Source: CAITSH01 sp945892985
GTDB taxonomy: Bacteria; Pseudomonadota; Gammaproteobacteria; Burkholderiales; SG8-39
Reading direction: 5' to 3'
NCBI GenBank assembly: GCA_945892985.1
Contig: CAMDDU010000053.1
Coordinates: 1-30,126, forward strand
DNA: 30,126 nt
Position numbers and translations under genes: made by a program. A model generated the notes under the pieces. It made no database searches. It saw only the letters and a program-made list of their open reading frames with translations, and was not told the DNA's origin. Shown piece by piece: positions 24,640-29,493 of this stretch (within the stretch, counting starts at the first letter, position 1; every line of letters begins with the position of its first letter).

Positions 24640-24648
24640 TGGGATAAT
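24640..24648 (+). promoter_or_regulatory. Extended -10 promoter element of ssrA
   Basis: TGgGATAAT (24640-24648) matches the extended -10 form TGnTATAAT at all but one base. Transcription would begin near 24655, a few bases before the mature tmRNA 5' end at 24662, which RNase P would trim. No good -35 is seen, as often with extended -10 promoters. Confidence 0.55.
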
Positions 24649-24661
24649 CTGCAGTGAATCT

Positions 24662-25032
24662 GGGGGCGACCCGGTTTCGACGTGGGTAACGAAGCAGTGA
24701 GGGCATGCCGAGGATCAGTCACCTCGTAAATCCATCTGAAAAAACTACAAACGCGAACGACGAGCGTTTTGCTCTCGCAGCCTAAAAAGCTCAACGAGAC
24801 CGCTGCACTGATACGTTCCTGGGTCAGGTGCCTTTAACAAGCACAGCAGTGTCATTTACAGGAAATCGGTTTGCGTCGGGTTACTTGACGCCGACTTAAA
24901 CTAAGGTGACTCGCTGGTGTCTGGCCTGCCTGTTGGCAAAGACACTGGTTAAAACCAAATGAACAGGATACGCATGTAGAACTTATTGTAGAGTGCTTGC
25001 GGACGGGGGTTCAATTCCCCCCGCCTCCACCA
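24662..25032 (+). ncRNA. ssrA: Transfer-messenger RNA (tmRNA)
   Basis: Rescues stalled ribosomes, acting with SmpB. The 5' end GGGGGCGACCCGGTTTCGACG and the 3' end CCGCCTCCACCA form the alanine tRNA-like domain: GGGGGCG pairs with CGCCTCC including the G-U pair that marks alanine identity, and CCA is encoded. The T-arm is CGGGGGTTCAATTCCCCCC. The mRNA-like part encodes the tag ANDERFALAA from GCG at 24753 to TAA at 24783-24785. This tag is typical of betaproteobacteria. The 371-base one-piece form is normal. The 3' end also serves as the left repeat of the adjoining accessory element. Confidence 0.98.
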
Positions 25033-25266
25033 ATACTCAAAGTCCCAACTCTTATCAGTTGGGATTTTTTTTGCCCGTTCCCCCAGTGAAAACGCCTTTG
25101 GCCTCGCGAGCGTCGCTTCGGCGGCGGCGCGATTTCCCGCCCGATTCCCTCAAATTTCTCTCTCTGTTATCAGTAGGGACGCGAGCGCTCGCGACGCCGC
25201 TTCGAGTATTTTCAAGGACTTACAGGCCGCAGGTTCGACAAGTAATTTGGTCGGGCGGTGGGGAAT
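24991..25266 (+). repeat. Direct repeat A: 3' end of ssrA plus downstream DNA
   Basis: Shares GAGTGCTTGCGGACG with 27859-27873, then a diverged stretch over the T-loop/acceptor, then about 224 bases (25043-25266) that match 27910-28134 at roughly 90% by eye. It includes the terminator hairpin and a perfect 14-bp palindrome CGCGAGCGCTCGCG at 25180-25193. Similarity stops at GGGAAT (25266). Confidence 0.9.
25043..25072 (+). terminator. Rho-independent terminator of ssrA
   Basis: TCCCAACT-cttatc-AGTTGGGA followed by eight T residues, 10 bases after the tmRNA CCA end. Confidence 0.95.
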
Positions 25267-25360
25267 CGAAAAAGGACTATTTCGGCGTTCGTCTCGTGCA
25301 GTTCGGGCTGATATTTATTGACTCCCCCTCCACCCAAACTTCCGTTTTCGCCCTCCCCGC

Positions 25361-25385
25361 TCTCTGAATACAGAGAATTCTCTGT
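25361..25385. repeat. Overlapping palindromes downstream of the recombinase gene
   Basis: ACAGAGAATTCTCTGT (25370-25385) is a perfect 16-bp palindrome. It overlaps a second pairing, TCTCTG (25361-25366) with CAGAGA (25371-25376), so two hairpins exclude each other. A related dyad GAGAA-ttg-TTCTC lies at 25464-25476. The 25267-25485 stretch otherwise shows no gene. Confidence 0.7.
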
Positions 25386-25485
25386 TTTTGGCACGGGAAT
25401 CAAAAAAGCGCGATCAATTCTATTCCTTTTAAATTCATAGCTTTAGCGTTTTCCATGGCAGTCGAGAATTGTTCTCTGTCGCAAA

Positions 25486-25508
25486 TTTGAAATATGAAAT
25501 CACGTCCG
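25486..25508 (+). repeat. Left 23-bp inverted repeat bracketing the recombinase-TA unit
   Basis: Begins TTTGAAATATGAAA and ends CACGTCCG. It is the reverse complement of 27868-27890 with a single mismatch (22 of 23). It abuts the recombinase stop codon at 25509-25511. Confidence 0.9.
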
Positions 25509-26936
25509 TCAGGAGGGCTTGGGGCGCGTCTTGCCGGGCTTTTCGCTATCGATCGAATCAACTCCACGGATCTGCACCAGTTCGCGAATCAATTTTTTCA
25601 GCGCCGCAATATCCACCTTGATACTTACCTGCTCCGGATACAACGTGACTCGCGACACCAGCGTGAAAACGGTGTGGGCTTGGGTCAATTCGGTGAAAAA
25701 ATTCCAGGCAGTGTCCAGCCGCTCCATGGCTTCCCGAATCACAGACTCATCCATCCCGAGATCATCTTTTGTCGGATCTAACAGGCTGGGTAGCCATGTC
25801 TGCGGATCCTTGAATTTCGAACGCAGGTGAACAATAACTCCCTGATGGAGTTCACCCGTTGGTAGATTGGTCGGGCCAGTGCCGGAGGCTTTTTCCTCAG
25901 GGGTATTGGGGGCCAAATAATATAGATAGTGTTTCTTGCCACGCGGTGATGATTTGAAAAACTTATACGCCCGCCCATCGTGCCAAAACAGCTTGCCCAT
26001 CAAGGGGAACTCGAGCGGGTTCCACGGCGCATTGGTCACCCCTTTGCGCCGGGCGCGTTTAGCCAGTTTTGCGTGAACCTGGTTCCAGAGTTCAATATCA
26101 ACAATTGGCGGATAGACGCCGCTGTGCCACTCCCCACTGAAGTACGCCTCCCCGATGTACATTCGGTTGCCGAGAATTCGGTAGACCGCAGTTCGGTCCA
26201 GCAACTGACCGCCGCGCGGTTTGGCATCCCGGGTGATCCACTTCTTGTTTTTGACGCGTCGCCTCTGCAGTAACTCCATCAGCGCAGTCATCGAACCGAG
26301 GCCCAGGTATTGACGAAAAACGTCGTGCACCAGGTCCGCCTCGTGAGCGATAACCACCAAGCGCTGCTCAAAATCCACGCCGTAGCCCAGCGGTGTGCCC
26401 TTGCCCTGCCATAAACCCTTGCCCCGGGTGGCAGCCACCTTGTCGCGGGTTCGCTCCCCAATGATTTCCCGTTCGAACTCCGCAAAGCTGGTCAGCAGAT
26501 TCAAAGACAGTCGCCCGTTGGGCGTTTGGGTGTCCAGTTGCTGGGTGACGCTTACCAACTCTACCCGCTGAACCCTTAACAACGGAATCAGCTCGGATAA
26601 ATCAAACAGGCTGCGGCTTAGCCGGTCAAGCCGATGCACCACGACCACATCGATTTTGTCCTGACGGATATCATCAAGTAGCGCTCGAAGGCCCGGACGT
26701 TTGAGGGTGGCGCCCGTCACCCCTTCATCCTTGTAGGCCGGCTCCACCACCACCCAGCCCAAGCCACGCTGGCTTTTGATGTAGGCACGGCAGGCTTCTA
26801 CCTGAACATCGATCGATGTCAGCCCGTTGCCCTGAGGGTCAGCCACCGACACCCGTGCATAGACCGCGCAGCGCACTGGTGGCCTAGGGCTGGCAGCAGG
26901 TGCCTGAGCATCGAGTTTCACCGATAAAATCATCAC
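25509..26936 (-). CDS. Serine site-specific recombinase (resolvase-type catalytic domain plus Recombinase domain)
   Basis: A 475-residue large serine recombinase. The catalytic domain begins RCAVYARVSVAD with nucleophile S30. The conserved arginines lie in VVVVHRLDRLSRSL and FEREIIGERTRDKVAATRGKG, the last leading into the E helix. The Recombinase domain (about 190-300: GTPLGYGVDF ... RTAVYRILGNRMYIGEAYF) follows, and a C-terminal region ends in a helical stretch. The protein has only two cysteines (C23 and C49), so the usual zinc ribbon of large serine integrases is missing or replaced by LMGKLFWHDGRAYKF. The start is GTG (26936) or the adjacent ATG (26933), with no clear ribosome site. It is divergent from the toxin-antitoxin pair and lies between the inverted repeats. 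Function in integration, excision or inversion is inferred. Confidence 0.92.
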   Translation of the reverse strand: MMILSVKLDAQAPAASPRPPVRCAVYARVSVADPQGNGLTSIDVQVEACRAYIKSQRGLGWVVVEPAYKDEGVTGATLKRPGLRALLDDIRQDKIDVVVVHRLDRLSRSLFDLSELIPLLRVQRVELVSVTQQLDTQTPNGRLSLNLLTSFAEFEREIIGERTRDKVAATRGKGLWQGKGTPLGYGVDFEQRLVVIAHEADLVHDVFRQYLGLGSMTALMELLQRRRVKNKKWITRDAKPRGGQLLDRTAVYRILGNRMYIGEAYFSGEWHSGVYPPIVDIELWNQVHAKLAKRARRKGVTNAPWNPLEFPLMGKLFWHDGRAYKFFKSSPRGKKHYLYYLAPNTPEEKASGTGPTNLPTGELHQGVIVHLRSKFKDPQTWLPSLLDPTKDDLGMDESVIREAMERLDTAWNFFTELTQAHTVFTLVSRVTLYPEQVSIKVDIAALKKLIRELVQIRGVDSIDSEKPGKTRPKPS

Positions 26937-27029
26937 AGAATATTAGCCCACGGGGCTGCTACAAGAACGCCGCAGTGCGCTGATTTCCGCCGCCGTCACC
27001 GGGCGGATTGATGTGCGGGGCGCTGTGTA

Positions 27030-27058
27030 ATGACAAAATATACCTTTTCAGGTAACAT
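27030..27058 (+). promoter_or_regulatory. Promoter/operator of the first toxin-antitoxin pair
   Basis: ATGACA (27030-27035), a 17-bp spacer and TAACAT (27053-27058) make a weak sigma-70 promoter. A dyad TACCT-tttc-AGGTA (27041-27054) lies between the boxes, the usual place for an autorepressor site bound by the antitoxin. The ATG at 27064 follows so closely that this transcript would be almost leaderless. Confidence 0.5.
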
Positions 27059-27063
27059 TTATC

Positions 27064-27420
27064 ATGCTCATTAAAAACAAACCAGTCGCCTGGGTCGGCA
27101 GCAGCAAGAAAGACCTAATGGCCTTGCCACTGGAGGTGCGCAAGTTCTTTGGGCATGCGCTGGACTTCGCGCAGCACGGCGATAAGCACGATGCGGCCAA
27201 GGTGCTCAAGGGCTTTGGCGGCGCGGGCATACTGGAGCTGGTGGATAACGATCAGGATGGCACGTACCGGGCGGTGTACACCGTCAAGTTTGCCAAGGCG
27301 GTTTTTGTGCTGCATTGCTTTAGCAAGAAGAGCAAGCGCGGCATCGAGACGCCCAAAGAGGATATAGACATCATTCGCGCACGGCTCAAAGTGGCCGAGG
27401 CGCTTGCAAAGGAGCTGTGA
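27064..27420 (+). CDS. RelE/HigB-like toxin (phage Gp49-like family)
   Basis: A 118-residue protein of the Gp49/HigB-type RelE superfamily. It shows KPVAWVGSSKKDLMALPLEVR at the N-terminus, LKGFGGAGILELV in the centre, YRAVYTVKFAKAVFVLHCFSKKS across the beta-sheet, and a final basic helix containing IIRARLKVAEALAK. Family members are ribosome-dependent mRNA interferases that halt translation (family knowledge). As in HigBA modules, the toxin gene comes first and the HTH antitoxin second, 1 bp apart. The start at 27064 keeps the whole conserved N-terminus. The module probably stabilises the element that carries it. Confidence 0.88.
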   Translation: MLIKNKPVAWVGSSKKDLMALPLEVRKFFGHALDFAQHGDKHDAAKVLKGFGGAGILELVDNDQDGTYRAVYTVKFAKAVFVLHCFSKKSKRGIETPKEDIDIIRARLKVAEALAKEL

Positions 27421-27421
27421 T

Positions 27422-27769
27422 ATGACCAAGAAAACCGTTGTGCGCACCATCGACGGCATCGAGATTGAAATGGGTTCCGGCAACGTATTTGCTGACCTAG
27501 GCCTGCCCGATGCCGACAAGCTCAAGATCAAGTCTGGCCTGGTTATCGAGATCACCAAGGCCATGCGCAAGCTGGGGCTCACCCAAAAAGCGGCCGCCGA
27601 ACGCATGGGCATCCCGCAACCCAAGGTGTCGACCATGCTACGCGGTGACTTCACCAACCTTTCTGAACGCAAGCTGATGGACTGCCTGAACCGGTTGGGC
27701 TATGACATTGAAATCAAAGTGCGACCAGCGGCGGAGCCTTTAGGGCATTTGATGCTGGCGCCTGCCTGA
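27422..27769 (+). CDS. XRE/HigA-like antitoxin
   Basis: A 115-residue protein with a Cro/cI-type helix-turn-helix in the C-terminal half: LGLTQKAAAERMGIPQPKVSTMLRG, preceded by a short N-terminal region (MTKKTVVRTIDGIEIEMGSG) that probably contacts the toxin. Such antitoxins neutralise their toxin and repress their own operon. The ATG at 27422 is preferred over a start 6 codons upstream because AAAGGAG (27408-27414) sits 7 bases before it, inside the toxin 3' end. Gene order toxin-antitoxin is the HigBA type. Confidence 0.88.
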   Translation: MTKKTVVRTIDGIEIEMGSGNVFADLGLPDADKLKIKSGLVIEITKAMRKLGLTQKAAAERMGIPQPKVSTMLRGDFTNLSERKLMDCLNRLGYDIEIKVRPAAEPLGHLMLAPA

Positions 27770-27867
27770 AATGCACTGGCTGTGGTCGCTGTCAGCCGTG
27801 CAGCTCGGACGGGGGCTTGATTGCGCCACGTAAATTTAGAAAGTTGTGCTCGATTTCTGAGTGCTTG

Positions 27868-27890
27868 CGGACGTGGTTTCATATTTCAAA
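27868..27890 (-). repeat. Right 23-bp inverted repeat bracketing the recombinase-TA unit
   Basis: Reverse complement of 25486-25508 with one mismatch. It lies within direct repeat B, where the tmRNA T-loop would be; its outer CGGACG is shared with the real ssrA T-stem. Confidence 0.9.
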
Positions 27891-27909
27891 CTGCCACCAT
27901 AATTTGAAA

Positions 27910-27939
27910 TCCCAACTCTTATCGGTTGGGATTTTTTTT
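27910..27939 (+). terminator. Duplicated ssrA-type terminator
   Basis: TCCCAACT-cttatc-GGTTGGGA plus eight T residues, a copy of 25043-25072 with one base changed but stem pairing retained through a G-T pair. It may now end the toxin-antitoxin transcript. Confidence 0.75.
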
Positions 27940-28134
27940 GCCTGTTCCCCCCGTGAAAACCGCAATGACGTCGCGCGCGTCGCTTCGGCGGCGGCGCGAT
28001 TTTCCGCCCCGATTCCCGCAAATTCCTCTCTCTGTTATCAGTAGGGACGCGAGCGCTCGCGACGCCACTTCGATTATTTTCAATGACTTACAGGGAGCAG
28101 GTGCGAGAAGTAATTTGGTCGGGCGGTGGGGAAT

Positions 28135-28497
28135 GAGAGCGGAGGGCCGCACGGCAGACTTAAAAAAACCGACCGAAGGCGGCGGTGATAGCGTAACCAC
28201 GTTGTTGATGGAATACTGCGCTTCACCTGCAGCTTCCTTAGATGCGACCTTCAGCGATTGGGCAGAATTGTATTGTTGTATAGCGAATCCGTTTCCCGTA
28301 TGCCAGTTGCGGGATTATCAGTAGGAATGTGGACTGTGCCGATAAAACACGCCGGCATGGTGAATTTCGCACGCAAGCACATGCAACCCTATCCGATATT
28401 TTTTGGTGAAACACGCGGTGTTACCGCGCATCTGGACGCTGCTGTCGGGATAGCAGGGCAATGATTGAGCCTGCCTATTTCCTGCAAAGGTCATAGC
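28135..28497. other. Gene-poor stretch after direct repeat B
   Basis: 363 bp with only short open frames, none recognised; the best (ATG at 28327, stop at 28464) has no homology I can name and no ribosome site. The right end carries the repeat 28453-28495 and directly adjoins the recombinase remnant. It probably consists of decayed element DNA. Confidence 0.5.
28453..28495. repeat. 43-bp repeat R1, pair of 29243-29285
   Basis: Starts GCAGGGCAATG, contains GCCTATTTCCTGC and ends TCATA; about 36 of 43 positions match R2 at 29243-29285. In both copies the minus strand ends an open frame the same way (YDLCRK-stop here, YERGRK-stop in R2), so R1 is probably a fragment of the 3' end of the same gene. 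Confidence 0.7.
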
Positions 28498-28542
28498 CAT
28501 CCCGTGATCATCTTTTGTCCGGTCTAGCAGGCTGGGTGGCCA
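28498..28542 (-). pseudogene. Remnant of a second serine recombinase gene (15 codons)
   Basis: The minus strand from 28542 reads WPPSLLDRTKDDHGM. The intact recombinase has WLPSLLDPTKDDLGM at 25801-25757: 12 of 15 residues identical, with clear DNA similarity too (ATCATCTTTTGTC...GGCTGGGT.GCCATG). Same orientation as the intact gene. Nothing else of the second gene is recognisable on either side. Confidence 0.8.
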
Positions 28543-28561
28543 TGCAGCACATTAGTATGGT

Positions 28562-28574
28562 AAGGTAATACCTT
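28562..28574. promoter_or_regulatory. Candidate operator of the second toxin-antitoxin pair
   Basis: AAGGTA-a-TACCTT is a palindrome with a single central base, 23 bases before the antitoxin start. Sites of this kind are bound by ribbon-helix-helix antitoxins. GGGAGG at 28587-28592 is the ribosome site. Confidence 0.55.
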
Positions 28575-28597
28575 GCAATACTTTTAGGGAGGTTGCC

Positions 28598-28888
28598 ATG
28601 ACTGCTGGTGTCGTTCGCCCCGTGGCGATCAAGATTGACGAGGACATCAGAATTCGCGTCAAGCGGTTGGCGGAGGCACGCCATCGCACGTCGCATTGGC
28701 TGATGCGCGAGGCAATCACCCAGTACGTGAATCGCGAAGAAAAGCGAGAGGCGTTTCGCCAGGATACGATTAAAGCGTGGGATGAATACCGCGCCACCGG
28801 ATTGCATGTGACCGCCGACGAGGCTGATGCTTGGTTGACAAAGCTAGAACAGGGTAAAGACGTTGAGCCGCCTGAATGTCACGTGTAA
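28598..28888 (+). CDS. Ribbon-helix-helix (CopG/RelB-type) antitoxin
   Basis: A 96-residue protein whose N-terminal half is a ribbon-helix-helix DNA-binding domain: the strand VRPVAIKIDEDIRIRVKRLA and the helix RTSHWLMREAITQYV. The charged C-terminal half (KAWDEYRATGLHVTADEADAWLTKLEQG) is the usual toxin-wrapping segment. The start at 28598 has a good GGGAGG site. The gene overlaps the toxin gene by 13 bp, typical for antitoxin-first modules. It should neutralise the toxin and repress its own promoter through the palindrome at 28562-28574 (inference). Confidence 0.88.
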   Translation: MTAGVVRPVAIKIDEDIRIRVKRLAEARHRTSHWLMREAITQYVNREEKREAFRQDTIKAWDEYRATGLHVTADEADAWLTKLEQGKDVEPPECHV

Positions 28889-29166
28889 TCTGGTCACCAG
28901 CAGCGCTGCTTGATGTGCAGAGGCTCTATCGTTTCCTTGCGCTCAAGAACATTGACGCCGCCAAACGGGCGGTAGCGGCCATGCGTCAAGGAGTGGGGGT
29001 GCTTGGTCAACAGCCAGGCATCGGTCGCCCCATTGATGAGATGCCTGATGAGTTTCGCGAGTGGATTATTGATTTTGGAGACAGCGGCTATGTTGCCCGT
29101 TACCGCCTCGACTCGGATGTCGTTACGATCCTGGCCATGAGGCACCAGAAAGAAGTGGGCTATTGA
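28876..29166 (+). CDS. ParE/RelE-family toxin
   Basis: A 96-residue RelE/ParE-fold protein. It shows VIWSPAALLDVQRLYRFL at the N-terminus, helix KRAVAAMRQGVGVLGQQPGIGRPI, and the sheet GYVARYRLDSDVVTILAMRHQKEVGY. Relatives either cleave mRNA on the ribosome (RelE) or poison gyrase (ParE); the pairing with a ribbon-helix-helix antitoxin favours the ParDE-like side, but the target is not settled. Overlaps the antitoxin gene by 13 bp. It is unrelated in detail to the first toxin at 27064, so the region carries two independent modules. Confidence 0.88.
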   Translation: MSRVIWSPAALLDVQRLYRFLALKNIDAAKRAVAAMRQGVGVLGQQPGIGRPIDEMPDEFREWIIDFGDSGYVARYRLDSDVVTILAMRHQKEVGY

Positions 29167-29242
29167 AGCCGCGGAGATTCTACTGATCTGTGTTTCGTCC
29201 ACGGCGTTGCATGCCCAGATCACTGGTCTTGCCAAAGGTTGG

Positions 29243-29285
29243 GCAGGGCAATGCGTCAGCCGGCCTATTTCCTGCCACGCTCATA
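29243..29285. repeat. 43-bp repeat R2, pair of 28453-28495
   Basis: Shares GCAGGGCAATG, GCCTATTTCCTGC and TCATA with R1. It covers the last codons and stop of the truncated FAD-binding gene. The two copies enclose the recombinase remnant and the second toxin-antitoxin pair. Confidence 0.7.
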
Positions 29286-29483
29286 AAACACCATCTCGGC
29301 ATTCTGCGGCAACCCCGCGTCTAGGCGACCTGCTTCATCCACCGTCAGGATGCGCCCACCCAGCCGGTCGCGCGCCTCAAACAGTTGAAACGAAATACCA
29401 GCGCGATGCAGCAGATGTGCGGCGTGCAGCCCGGCAAGGCCACCGCCGATAATAGCCACCTGTGTTTGGGTAATGATGGTCAC
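29265..29483 (-). pseudogene. FAD-dependent amine-oxidase-like protein, truncated after the FAD-binding motif
   Basis: A 72-residue frame beginning at GTG 29483. It contains the dinucleotide-binding VAIIGGGLAGLHAAHLL, FQLFEARDRLGGRI and VDEAGRLDAG blocks of flavin monooxygenase/amine oxidases. Full enzymes are 350 to 500 residues; here the match ends after DAG, and 15 unrelated residues (LPQNAEMVFYERGRK) lead to a stop. The C-terminal substrate domain is gone, so the product cannot be an active oxidase. It follows the cupin gene by 10 bp and was presumably in the same operon before the break. Confidence 0.8.
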
Positions 29484-29493
29484 GTGTATCTGT

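Larger units (their letters stand above)
24991..28134. mobile_element. Putative ssrA-associated element: serine recombinase plus toxin-antitoxin between direct repeats
   Basis: Limits are the outer edges of two direct repeats (24991-25266 and 27859-28134). The left copy contains the last 42 bases of ssrA; the right copy retains GAGTGCTTGCGGACG, a decayed T-arm/acceptor segment ending in CCACCA, the ssrA terminator and the following about 190 bases. Between them are a recombinase gene and a two-gene toxin-antitoxin module, plus 23-bp inverted repeats. tmRNA 3' ends are classic island insertion sites, normally for tyrosine integrases; none is present here. The exact integration mechanism is unknown. 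Confidence 0.65.
27859..28134 (+). repeat. Direct repeat B: decayed ssrA 3' end plus downstream DNA
   Basis: Counterpart of 24991-25266. The ssrA part is damaged: GAGTGCTTGCGGACG is intact, but the T-loop and acceptor are replaced by sequence that is part of the right inverted repeat, ending CTGCCACCA. The terminator hairpin (27910-27939), the GCGTCGCTTCGGCGGCGGCG stretch and the palindrome CGCGAGCGCTCGCG (28048-28061) are conserved. Confidence 0.9.

Noticed and set aside
27926..28324. 132-codon plus-strand frame across direct repeat B
   Set aside because: The repeat's first copy carries a corresponding frame that differs and is not conserved as protein; sequence covers the terminator and palindrome.
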